From the NCBI GenBank assembly GCA_016191305.1, contig JACPOX010000042.1, positions 1 to 19,751 of the forward strand: 19,751 nt of DNA, in the 5' to 3' direction. Shown here in pieces: positions 1-7,022 of this stretch. Position numbers and translations under genes: made by a program. The first letter of the stretch is position 1. The number at the start of each line of letters is the position of its first letter. The notes under the pieces are model-generated. The model made no database searches and was not told the DNA's origin. It saw nothing but the letters and a program-made list of their open reading frames with translations. The DNA is from Legionella longbeachae. GTDB lineage: Bacteria; Pseudomonadota; Gammaproteobacteria; Legionellales; Legionellaceae.

Positions 1-1
1 A

Positions 2-973
2 TCCACATTACAGATTATTAAGGAGCATTTGCAAAAAAACAATCAGGTTTTAGTCTTCATTAATCGTCGTGGTTTTGCACCCGTTTTGTTATGTCATCAA
101 TGCGGTTGGATGGTAGACTGCCGGGCTTGTGACAGTCATTTGACCCTACATAAACAGATAGGAAAAATGATTTGTCATCATTGTGGTTTAACACAAAAAA
201 CTCCAGATTCTTGTCGTAGTTGTCAAAGTAAAGAATTAATTCCAGTTGGAGCAGGAACTCAGCGGGTGCATGAGTTTTTAAGTAATTACTTTCCTAAAAC
301 TGAGGTAGTACGTATAGACCGTGATGTAGTACGTAAAAAAAATTCACTAGATGAACACTTAGATAGAATCCATAAGGGTGAGGCTCAATTAATAGTCGGT
401 ACGCAAATGTTAGCCAAGGGCCACCATTTTCCTCGTCTTTCTCTGGTCGTTGTTCTAGATGCGGATGCAGGACTATATAATCAAGACTTTCGTGCTTTAG
501 AGCATTTGGGCCAATTGTTAACACAAGTTTCAGGACGGGCGGGAAGAGCAGAGCAAGCGGGTCAAGTTTTAATTCAAACGCATGTACCGAATCATCCTTT
601 ACTTAATTTGCTGATTCAGCAAGGCTATGATGATTTTGCTGATGCTTTATTAACTATGCGTCAAGGAGCTCAATTACCCCCTTTTCATTACCTCGCTATT
701 CTTAGGGCGCAAGGAAAAGTATCGGGTAGCGTATTAAAGTTTTTACATGCCACTAAAGATCAAATCCAAATTCATCCCATTACAGTAATGGGACCGGCAC
801 CGGCGCCTATGTTTCGTAAGGCCGATCAGTATCGTATGCAATTATTAATTAAATCACCCTCACGTAAAGCCTTAAAAAGTTCGTTAACCCAATTAAGAAA
901 ATGGTTAACAAAAAATAAACTAAGTAATGGTGTGCGTTGGAATGTGGATGTGGATCCTATGGATTTATCCTAA
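2..973 (+). CDS. priA: PriA, primosomal replication-restart helicase (3' part; 5' end outside window)
   Basis: PriA is the DEAH-type helicase that recognises abandoned replication forks and loads the primosome. The reading frame is open from the first bases, so the gene starts upstream and only the C-terminal half is present. The fragment enters at the FINRRG segment, then shows the PriA zinc-binding region as four CxxC pairs (CHQC, CRAC, CHHC, CRSC). It continues with GTQRVHE, the helicase motif V region (GTQMLAKGHHFP), a DADAGLYNQDFRA segment corresponding to DxDxxLxxPDFRA, and motif VI (QVSGRAGRAEQAGQV). The C-terminal domain follows, with the conserved GPAPAP turn. The N-terminal DNA-binding domain and Walker motifs must lie upstream. 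An 18-base gap separates it from the next plus-strand gene, so the two may be cotranscribed. Identification is secure. Confidence 0.97.
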   Translation, partial: STLQIIKEHLQKNNQVLVFINRRGFAPVLLCHQCGWMVDCRACDSHLTLHKQIGKMICHHCGLTQKTPDSCRSCQSKELIPVGAGTQRVHEFLSNYFPKTEVVRIDRDVVRKKNSLDEHLDRIHKGEAQLIVGTQMLAKGHHFPRLSLVVVLDADAGLYNQDFRALEHLGQLLTQVSGRAGRAEQAGQVLIQTHVPNHPLLNLLIQQGYDDFADALLTMRQGAQLPPFHYLAILRAQGKVSGSVLKFLHATKDQIQIHPITVMGPAPAPMFRKADQYRMQLLIKSPSRKALKSSLTQLRKWLTKNKLSNGVRWNVDVDPMDLS

Positions 974-991
974 AACAGAAAGGAGACATAG

Positions 992-1384
992 ATGACTGAT
1001 CTTAAGCTTGATGTTCATAAAATGATTTTCTCCATTCCATGGGGAGATATGGATGCATTGGGACATGTGAATAATGCCCGTTATTTTGATTATTTTCAGG
1101 AGGCACGCATTGAATGGTTAAGAGATCTAAATATCAGTATGACTGAAACAACGGGTCCTGTAGTGATTCACGTAGCATGTACCTTTTTAAAACCGGTGAT
1201 TTATCCTGCGACAGTTACTTTGTGCTCCAAAATACACAGTCTTGGTCATTCCAGTATGATGATGGATCATGATCTGTACCAAGAAGAGGTGCTCATGGCA
1301 CAAGGCAGTTGCAAAATCGTTTGGGTGGATTATCAACGCAATAAATCCATACCTTTACCCAAGGTTTTTCGTACTCTTTTTTGA
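992..1384 (+). CDS. Hotdog-fold acyl-CoA thioesterase (4HBT / YbgC-like)
   Basis: This 130-residue protein matches the usual size of single-domain 4-hydroxybenzoyl-CoA-thioesterase-type hotdog enzymes, which hydrolyse acyl-CoA thioesters in the cytoplasm. The N-terminal signature WGDMDALGHVNNARYFDYF is characteristic: the acidic residue around D21 corresponds to the catalytic Asp, HVNN caps the central hotdog helix, and EARIEWL continues the helix. A clear ribosome-binding site (AAAGGAG, 979-985) lies seven bases before the ATG. It starts 18 bases after priA and probably belongs to the same transcript. The substrate cannot be read from sequence; YbgC itself is a Tol-Pal-associated enzyme, but no tol genes are nearby. 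Confidence 0.9.
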   Translation: MTDLKLDVHKMIFSIPWGDMDALGHVNNARYFDYFQEARIEWLRDLNISMTETTGPVVIHVACTFLKPVIYPATVTLCSKIHSLGHSSMMMDHDLYQEEVLMAQGSCKIVWVDYQRNKSIPLPKVFRTLF

Positions 1385-1397
1385 AATATTAAACGAC

Positions 1398-1426
1398 TTG
1401 ACACTCATCCTGACGCACAGTATAAA
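1398..1426 (+). promoter_or_regulatory. Strong sigma-70-type promoter
   Basis: TTGACA (1398-1403), a perfect -35 box, is followed after exactly 17 bases by TATAAA (1421-1426), a 5/6 match to the -10 consensus. Transcription would start near 1432, leaving a 5' leader of about 27 bases with the ribosome-binding site AAAAGGAG (1445-1452) before the ATG at 1459. This is the clearest promoter in the window and it separates the next gene from the priA/thioesterase pair. Confidence 0.82.
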
Positions 1427-1458
1427 TTAAATGCACGAGGGATTAAAAGGAGAAGTTT

Positions 1459-2670
1459 ATGAGAGGAGAATTAGAGTTATATCAGAAAGATATTGATGTG
1501 GCCTCCAAACCAGTCTTAGCACGTCTTGAGCATTATCATAAGGTGATGTATGAAATAAGAAAATTATTAAAAGACTATTTTTTTAATATATCACGCACAC
1601 AAAAGCTAACCGAATCAGCGCAAAAAGAAGAGCTAGTTTTTAGCTTCAACTTAGTCAAAAAAGCAATGGAAGCATGTCTAGTTAATGAGGAAATATTAAT
1701 CCAGAGTGCTCAAAAATTTAAGAACGAAGCGGGTCAACCATGTTTTGTTACAGCTTTTGATAGTCATATTGCAAATAGTGGTTTAGCCCTTGAATTCCAG
1801 GAGGAGAATAGCCTCTATATTTTTAAACCAGAAAAGCCTTATACACCAACAGCACAAGCATTTATGCAACAATTTGCATATGCTTTAAGTGTTTATCGAA
1901 TTGGTCTTGGCGTTTATGAAATTTATTGTGCTATTTATTTTTCCAAAGAAACTCAAACGGAGCATTTTAAAAACTACATTGAGTCAGCACAACATTTAAA
2001 ACAACAGCTTGCTGGGCAAGAAGTAAATCTAATTGATTTACATAGCCAAACTAAAACATTAAAAAAAGAAATCCTAAGTATGCTGCGGACTGAGAAAATA
2101 CATCAAGGAATAGATTCTTTTAAATATAATATTGAATCCATTACAAATGTATTGATTCAATTGTTGGAGTCTGGCGCAATTCATGTGCAGAATTGCTATA
2201 AAGAATTTCCTAACAATGCTATTTTATGGATGCTTCATGACAGAAGTTGGCATTCCTTACTAAAGAATCTTTCCAAACTCCTATATGATGATCAATATAC
2301 CTATTCTACTTTATATGGCACATTGGAAATTAAAAAGGAATTTACCAAACTTATTCAGTCAGAAATCAATCATTTTGTTGATGCTTCATTAGTAAAGACC
2401 CCTTTGTTAAAAATTGAGTTATTAAAAAAAGCTGCGAAACTTATTACTGAATTAAAAATTGATATCCTGTCACAGCTTGCCGAAAAAGGAATTGAATTGG
2501 TTGAAGCGCCAAACTTAAATTTGTTTTCAAATTCTAGTACTCCTAATATGTATCAATTCCCCAATATTTATAAATTAATGTACGCTTATCAACAAAAGCA
2601 CTCCCCACAAAAGATATCAGATGAAGAATTGATTGATGAGAAGAAAAGCGAAGATTTTTATCATAATTAA
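1459..2670 (+). CDS. Unknown 403-residue, largely helical protein (effector candidate)
   Basis: I do not recognise this protein. It is 403 residues, Lys/Glu-rich and predicted by eye to be mostly alpha-helical, with heptad-like stretches around residues 150-215 (YIESAQHLKQQL, LHSQTKTLKKEI) and 310-345 (LLKIELLKKAAKLITELK). No signal peptide or clear membrane segment is visible. The last residues (KISDEELIDEKKSEDFYHN) are rich in Glu/Asp, resembling the E-block found in many Dot/Icm substrates. The start is supported by AAAAGGAG seven bases upstream and by the strong promoter at 1398-1426. A hairpin terminator follows at once, so it is a single-gene transcript. A Dot/Icm substrate is an inference from context and the C-terminus only; an intracellular structural protein is equally possible. 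Confidence 0.88.
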   Translation: MRGELELYQKDIDVASKPVLARLEHYHKVMYEIRKLLKDYFFNISRTQKLTESAQKEELVFSFNLVKKAMEACLVNEEILIQSAQKFKNEAGQPCFVTAFDSHIANSGLALEFQEENSLYIFKPEKPYTPTAQAFMQQFAYALSVYRIGLGVYEIYCAIYFSKETQTEHFKNYIESAQHLKQQLAGQEVNLIDLHSQTKTLKKEILSMLRTEKIHQGIDSFKYNIESITNVLIQLLESGAIHVQNCYKEFPNNAILWMLHDRSWHSLLKNLSKLLYDDQYTYSTLYGTLEIKKEFTKLIQSEINHFVDASLVKTPLLKIELLKKAAKLITELKIDILSQLAEKGIELVEAPNLNLFSNSSTPNMYQFPNIYKLMYAYQQKHSPQKISDEELIDEKKSEDFYHN

Positions 2671-2684
2671 CTCTTCATATATGA

Positions 2685-2730
2685 GTTCGATATAAAAAAT
2701 TAATTTATTTTTATATCGAACCATTTTTAT
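2685..2730 (+). terminator. Hairpin terminator after the 403-residue gene
   Basis: A perfect 14-bp inverted repeat has left arm GTTCGATATAAAAA at 2685-2698 and right arm TTTTTATATCGAAC at 2708-2721, around a 9-base loop. The T-rich run CATTTTTATTC follows the right arm. It begins 14 bases after the stop codon, as expected for an intrinsic terminator, although the stem is AT-rich. Confidence 0.65.
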
Positions 2731-2783
2731 TCATTTATCTAAAGCGAGCCATATACCCTCAATGCGCATTATTTGCATCAAAT

Positions 2784-2803
2784 GTTAATAAAATGTTAAT
2801 AAA
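2784..2803 (+). promoter_or_regulatory. PmrA-box-like tandem half-sites upstream of the ADP-ribosyltransferase-like gene
   Basis: Two identical half-sites, GTTAATAAA at 2784-2792 and 2795-2803, are spaced by two bases with an 11-base period. The Legionella PmrA consensus is cTTAATatT-N2-cTTAATatT; both TTAAT cores and the spacing match, while the flanking c/g and the final T differ. PmrA is an OmpR-type response regulator controlling many Dot/Icm effector genes. The site ends 74 bases before the GTG at 2878. The same direct repeat could be read as a PhoB-type box, which also has an 11-base period, so the regulator is not certain. Confidence 0.5.
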
Positions 2804-2877
2804 GATCATTTAAAATCAAACAAAAAAATTAATAATTTAGTTTTTAAAGTTGAAAAATAAATGAGGGGTAAGCTATT

Positions 2878-3615
2878 GTGTTTAGCAAAAAAATTAGGGT
2901 AAACAAAAATCTATTAATTAATAAATCTCGTGATTTTAGTATAGAAGTACAGCGTCAAACGCATTCGTTCTTTATGACTAAGACAAAAAAATTGGCAAAC
3001 AGTTTCGTTAAGGTTCTAAATAGAGCGTACTTATCTGCCGATAATGATATAGGTGTGGAATCTCATTATAAGGGAGTAAGTTTTCGATTTATGTCACTGG
3101 ATATTGATAGTATAATGGGTATTATTAAAAATGAAGGGCTTAAAAATAATTGCAGGCCTGGAGAGATAGCAGATAATTTTTGTATCCAAAAATATGTAGA
3201 ACTAAATGCTCGAAGTCCATGGTTTGGTGGTTGTGCGAAAATTGAAGAAGCAGCAAACATAGGTCACGCAATGTCTCAATATTTCGATATGGAACATAAA
3301 TACGTACTCTTTATTGAGCCCACACTGCCCAATGATGTGCGTAAAAAAGAGTATGTTAATGTTCTTTATTTTCAACGTATGGGTGAAATAAATCCTAAAG
3401 GCCATGAGATGGAAATTATACATTCAAATGGTGATTTTGCAGATTTAGTTCCACATATTATTCGATTTGATGATGTTCCTTTAGCCTTGAATGGGGAGAA
3501 AGTGTTTTGTCATTTAACTGAAAAAAAGTTTAATCCCTTAGATTGGATTAAAAAATATGAAAAGGAAACTCCTGAGCATTCACATGAAAAAAGTATTTTC
3601 GATAATGGGTTCTGA
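2878..3615 (+). CDS. Putative mono-ADP-ribosyltransferase effector (Ceg3-like)
   Basis: This is a 245-residue protein with the outline of an R-S-E class ADP-ribosyltransferase. An arginine in a first strand (SFRFMS, R70) is followed by a short helix ending in NEGL. A central segment WFGGCAKIEEAANIG (115-129) sits where cholera-toxin-type enzymes have STS followed by a helix. A strand follows (KYVLFIEP, 141-148), then an E-x-E motif in GHEMEII (E177, E179), which would be the catalytic ARTT loop. The STS serines are not conserved. The start is GTG, supported by GAGGGG (2863-2868) nine bases upstream. Size, the upstream PmrA-like box and the macrodomain-like gene next door suggest a relative of Legionella Ceg3, which ADP-ribosylates mitochondrial ADP/ATP translocases. 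The family call is motif reading plus context; a DNA- or protein-modifying toxin is the alternative. Confidence 0.6.
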   Translation: MFSKKIRVNKNLLINKSRDFSIEVQRQTHSFFMTKTKKLANSFVKVLNRAYLSADNDIGVESHYKGVSFRFMSLDIDSIMGIIKNEGLKNNCRPGEIADNFCIQKYVELNARSPWFGGCAKIEEAANIGHAMSQYFDMEHKYVLFIEPTLPNDVRKKEYVNVLYFQRMGEINPKGHEMEIIHSNGDFADLVPHIIRFDDVPLALNGEKVFCHLTEKKFNPLDWIKKYEKETPEHSHEKSIFDNGF

Positions 3616-3651
3616 TCACCACAGGGCAGTTTTTCATTCAGATCATTGCAT

Positions 3652-3680
3652 AGTTTCGTTTTATAATCCAAAACGAAACT
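3652..3680 (+). repeat. Perfect 11-bp inverted repeat downstream of the ADP-ribosyltransferase-like gene
   Basis: AGTTTCGTTTT (3652-3662) and AAAACGAAACT (3670-3680) form a perfect 11-bp stem with a 7-base loop, 37 bases after the stop codon. No T-run follows on either strand, so it is not a classical intrinsic terminator. It could protect the 3' end of the mRNA or act as a weak transcription stop. Confidence 0.5.
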
Positions 3681-3696
3681 GCAGAAATTAATCTAC

Positions 3697-3826
3697 TAAG
3701 GTCTGGTGACATTTCTACTATTCCGGCCAAAATGAGCTGATTATCTGAGCTTCGATGCTCACATAGTTATCTATACTGAAAATCAGCTCATTTTGACTCG
3801 GACTAGCGAAAAGTCAACAGACCTTA
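3697..3826. mobile_element. 130-bp palindromic MITE-like element
   Basis: The element has 14-base terminal inverted repeats: TAAGGTCTGGTGAC at 3697-3710 and GTCAACAGACCTTA at 3813-3826, matching at 13 of 14 positions. Nested inside is a perfect 15-bp inverted repeat, CAAAATGAGCTGATT at 3728-3742 and AATCAGCTCATTTTG at 3781-3795. Each half is 46 bases, so the whole unit folds symmetrically, and a small GAGC/GCTC hairpin lies in the centre. Both ends carry TA, consistent with a TA target duplication as made by IS630/Tc1-type transposases. No coding capacity. It lies between the ADP-ribosyltransferase-like gene and the macrodomain-like gene, a few bases before the latter's ribosome-binding site. 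Confidence 0.7.
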
Positions 3827-3844
3827 ATAAGGGAGGTGGCAAAT

Positions 3845-5365
3845 TTGTTTTATAAAAAAAGCGAAAAAATATTCACTAAGAAGCTAAAACAATGCAGTAA
3901 ACTTGCAAATATTGAATTGTCCAAACACAGCAAAAAATGCGTAGCTCAGCAGACATCGCCTTTTTTTACATCTCATAATCAGGGCAAATCGATAAAAGAG
4001 AAAAAAGAGTTCTTATTGAAAAACAAGCCAGTTATTGAAACAAAAAACCAAGCTGAATCATATTTTAAAGAATTAAATTATAATCGTTTGGAGAGCCTGG
4101 GATTATTGCCGACTGACATGGACTCTAAGAGTTTTATTGACCGTATGGACAGCATTCGAGTCTTTTATCAAGAGCATTTATTTCATAATAATTTACAAGG
4201 TAATCAGGCTTTTTCGCTAAATCGTGCGATCACGAAAACAGCTGCTATTGATTTGCAAGCCAGTGATTCAGGTGAAATGCAGTCAGGTGAGCCTTGGCCT
4301 GGAAAAGATTTTTTTATGGATCTCAAACCCGGGGATGATGGCGGACTTTCTACCGAAGAACGCATCATTGGAAGAAAAAAATGCATCGCATCCAAAGGAA
4401 TGATTTATCGTTATGGTGGATATCCAATGGATAGTTCCATCAACATATTAAAGGAACCTCAATCAGTATTCATCTTAAGTATGCCTGGTTTACAGTTTGA
4501 ACATCCTCAGCTTGATTATAAAATCTGCATCATCGATGCACACAATCAACCGGAAAAACATCAAACCATTTTGAGTCAATTCGCATGCCATGATAAAGAA
4601 GCAATGCTGCGATATATGCCACTGAGAGGTGGTGGATTTAGTTATATTCAACGCAAGGCTAAAGGCGAATTCACCAGCGGTCTTTCAATGAGAAAAGCTA
4701 TTTTTCTCGATAGAGAAGCTTATTTTAATGAGTTGGTGGAGGATTTTATCATATTATTCAAATCAGCGGAGAATATGGTTGATAAGAGTAAAAAAATCTA
4801 TCTCAAATTACCTTTTAGGGGAATGGGATATTTTGCTATAATTGATAGTACATATGATATTAAAAATTATCTAATCTCGATTTACCTGGATGCATTAGAC
4901 CACGTATTAAAAGTAGAAAATTTTCCGCAAATTGCCGTCATTGAATGTGCCGTCTTTGGGGAAGAAATGAGACAAGTGGTTGATTTGTGCCGGAATAAAA
5001 AAGAAAATAAAATTAATAATATAGAGCTTTTCTTTCCTAGCAATTCGGATTCACTTGATTTTACTGGGATTAGTGCGGAGCAATATCATTATTGTGTTGC
5101 TAATCCTTCAGATGTTAATAGTTATCCAGGGAATGAGATTGGGTATTCAATTAATCATCCAACCAGTGTGGAGTCTGCCATTGGGAATAATACGGATATT
5201 CGATATATTCAAAATCACTCCCTCAATCCCGCGTTATTAGATATTAAAAATTGGATTGGAATCTCGACCTCTATAGTCAAGAGAAGAGATCTTATAAATG
5301 ATGTACTAAAAAATAATACAGAGGATAACACTATAGAAGAAAAGCAGACTTGCAGGATTTTTTAA
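3845..5365 (+). CDS. Putative macrodomain-like ADP-ribosyl hydrolase (Larg1/MavL-type effector) with C-terminal CaaX-like end
   Basis: A 506-residue protein. The best start is TTG at 3845, eight bases after the strong ribosome-binding site AGGGAGG (3830-3836); the in-frame GTG at 3836 overlaps that site and is unlikely. The N-terminal 60 residues are Lys-rich. Macrodomain-like elements appear in order: a glycine loop (MPLRGGGFSYI, about 258-268), then IYLKLPFRGMGYF (about 318-330), resembling the strand and second glycine loop, followed by a helix and the strand IAVIECAVF. A further segment has VANPSD (418-423), YPGNE and SVESAIGNN (441-449). These recall the noncanonical macrodomains of Legionella Larg1 and MavL, which remove ADP-ribose. 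The last four residues are C-R-I-F, a possible CaaX prenylation box. Position directly after an ADP-ribosyltransferase-like gene supports an eraser role. The gene is certain; the function is inference. Confidence 0.6.
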   Translation: MFYKKSEKIFTKKLKQCSKLANIELSKHSKKCVAQQTSPFFTSHNQGKSIKEKKEFLLKNKPVIETKNQAESYFKELNYNRLESLGLLPTDMDSKSFIDRMDSIRVFYQEHLFHNNLQGNQAFSLNRAITKTAAIDLQASDSGEMQSGEPWPGKDFFMDLKPGDDGGLSTEERIIGRKKCIASKGMIYRYGGYPMDSSINILKEPQSVFILSMPGLQFEHPQLDYKICIIDAHNQPEKHQTILSQFACHDKEAMLRYMPLRGGGFSYIQRKAKGEFTSGLSMRKAIFLDREAYFNELVEDFIILFKSAENMVDKSKKIYLKLPFRGMGYFAIIDSTYDIKNYLISIYLDALDHVLKVENFPQIAVIECAVFGEEMRQVVDLCRNKKENKINNIELFFPSNSDSLDFTGISAEQYHYCVANPSDVNSYPGNEIGYSINHPTSVESAIGNNTDIRYIQNHSLNPALLDIKNWIGISTSIVKRRDLINDVLKNNTEDNTIEEKQTCRIF

Positions 5366-5413
5366 ATTCATGGATGAAGCGATGCAACACATGCCTTTTA
5401 TTACCCCTAGTCT

Positions 5414-6208
5414 TTAAACTGCAATAGGAGCTTTGATTGCTGGGTGAGACTGGTAATTGGCAAACTCAAAATCATCAAAAGCGTATTCAAACATCGATTC
5501 AGGTTTGCGTTTGATATTTAAAGTGGCTAAGGGTAAAGGTTCTCGAGCTAATTGAGTGTGTGTTTGTTCCAAATGGTTCAGGTACAAATGGCAATCACCA
5601 CCGGTCCATATAAAATCACCTACATTTAGATTGCATTGTTGTGCCATCATATGTGTGAGTAAGGCATAAGATGCAATGTTAAAAGGAACGCCCAGAAACA
5701 CATCAGCAGAGCGTTGATATAATTGGCAGGAAAGCGTGTTGTTCGCTACATAAAATTGGAACAGAGCATGGCATGGCATTAAGGCCATTTGATCTAACTC
5801 ACCCACATTCCATGCGCTAACAATCAAACGGCGTGAATCAGGGTTAGTGCAGATCTGCTGTACTACTTCACTCAATTGATCAATCGTGTGGCCATCTGCT
5901 GTTGGCCAGCTTCGCCATTGTTTGCCATAAACAGGCCCTAAATCTCCATTACTATCTGCCCATTCATCCCAGATAGTTACCCCATTTTTATTTAAATAGG
6001 CAATATTGGTATCGCCACTTAAAAACCAGAGTAGTTCATGAACGATGCTACGCATATGTAATTTTTTGGTTGTTAATAATGGAAAACCTTGGCGTAGATC
6101 AAAACGCATCTGATAACCAAAAACTGATAATGTTCCTGTGCCTGTTCGATCTGTTTTTTCTACGCCATGTTGTAAAATATGCTCTAATAAGTGTAAATAA
6201 GTTTTCAT
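5414..6208 (-). CDS. thyA: ThyA, thymidylate synthase
   Basis: ThyA converts dUMP to dTMP with methylene-tetrahydrofolate in the cytoplasm. The protein is 264 residues, exactly the E. coli length. It shows the N-terminal substrate-loop arginine in TDRTGTGT (R21), the WGDEW-equivalent segment IWDEWAD, the active site [12 protein letters not shown] with nucleophile C146, the phosphate-binding pair DSRRLIV (R126, R127), and [23 protein letters not shown]. Its ATG overlaps the lgt stop codon as ATGA (6205-6208), implying translational coupling. It is the last gene of the minus-strand operon and ends 48 bases from the convergent macrodomain-like gene, with no obvious hairpin between them. Confidence 0.98.
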   Translation of the reverse strand: MKTYLHLLEHILQHGVEKTDRTGTGTLSVFGYQMRFDLRQGFPLLTTKKLHMRSIVHELLWFLSGDTNIAYLNKNGVTIWDEWADSNGDLGPVYGKQWRSWPTADGHTIDQLSEVVQQICTNPDSRRLIVSAWNVGELDQMALMPCHALFQFYVANNTLSCQLYQRSADVFLGVPFNIASYALLTHMMAQQCNLNVGDFIWTGGDCHLYLNHLEQTHTQLAREPLPLATLNIKRKPESMFEYAFDDFEFANYQSHPAIKAPIAV

Positions 6209-6975
6209 CGTTTAACCCACCATAACCAAAATCCAAGTAAAAACATAGGGATAGATAAAATTTGTCCCATCGTCAACCATCCGAAGGCAAGGTAACCTAA
6301 TTGTGGATCAGGTTGTCGGAAAAATTCTGCAATAATACGGCAGACAGCATAACCGATTAAAAAGACCGCTGAGACACGACCAGTAAGGCGTGGTTTGCGC
6401 GCATAAATCCAGACCAGTAAAAATAAACCAATTCCCTCTAGGCTAAACTCATAAATTTCTGAAGGATGGCGTGGTTGGTTGTCGACGTGGCTATATACCA
6501 TGCCCCAAGGCATGTCGGTGACCCGACCCCATAGTTCGCCATTAATAAAATTACCGATACGCCCTGCACCTAAACCAAGAGGAACCAAAGGAGCAACAAA
6601 ATCACCTACCTCCCAGAAAGGCTTTTTACATTTGCGAGCGAAAATCCACAGTGCAACAATAACACCAAGCAAGCCGCCATGAAAAGACATGCCACCTTGC
6701 CAGATTTTAAATAAAGACAATGGATCATGCACTAATTCTGGGAAATTATAAAAAAGCATATAACCTATGCGGCCACCAATAATGACTCCCAAACCTGCAT
6801 AAAAGATCAAATCACTAATTTGTTCGGAGGTCCAATTCAATTTATAGTGCTTCATGCGCCAATGAGCTAGTAACCAAGCGCTCACAAAGCCAATCAAATA
6901 CATCAAACCATACCAATGTACTTGTAATGGACCGAGGGAAAAAGCCACGGGATTTATGTAGGGGAAGGTTAACAT
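6205..6975 (-). CDS. lgt: Lgt, prolipoprotein diacylglyceryl transferase
   Basis: Lgt is an inner-membrane enzyme that transfers diacylglycerol from phosphatidylglycerol to the lipobox cysteine of prolipoproteins, the first step of lipoprotein maturation. The 256-residue protein has about seven membrane segments and the family motifs in order: [12 protein letters not shown] (19-30), [11 protein letters not shown] (67-77), SFHGGLLG with H99, the Lgt signature [14 protein letters not shown] with R139, and [11 protein letters not shown] with R220. The ATG at 6975 has a somewhat distant AAGGA. The gene lies 47 bases after ptsP and overlaps thyA by four bases. The same lgt-thyA coupling is found in E. 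coli. Confidence 0.97.
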   Translation of the reverse strand: MLTFPYINPVAFSLGPLQVHWYGLMYLIGFVSAWLLAHWRMKHYKLNWTSEQISDLIFYAGLGVIIGGRIGYMLFYNFPELVHDPLSLFKIWQGGMSFHGGLLGVIVALWIFARKCKKPFWEVGDFVAPLVPLGLGAGRIGNFINGELWGRVTDMPWGMVYSHVDNQPRHPSEIYEFSLEGIGLFLLVWIYARKPRLTGRVSAVFLIGYAVCRIIAEFFRQPDPQLGYLAFGWLTMGQILSIPMFLLGFWLWWVKR

Positions 6976-7022
6976 ATATCTTTAAGTTCCTTTTTTTTCC
7001 GGTAGATAGAATGGGTGCGAAC

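Noticed and set aside
2784..2803. PhoB-type Pho box
   Set aside because: The 11-base direct repeat with an AT spacer fits in period, but the TTAAT core matches PmrA better than the CTGTCAT core of PhoB. Kept only as an alternative.
3836..3844. GTG start at 3836 for the macrodomain-like protein
   Set aside because: The GTG overlaps the ribosome-binding site AGGGAGG itself, leaving no spacing. TTG at 3845 has an eight-base spacer.
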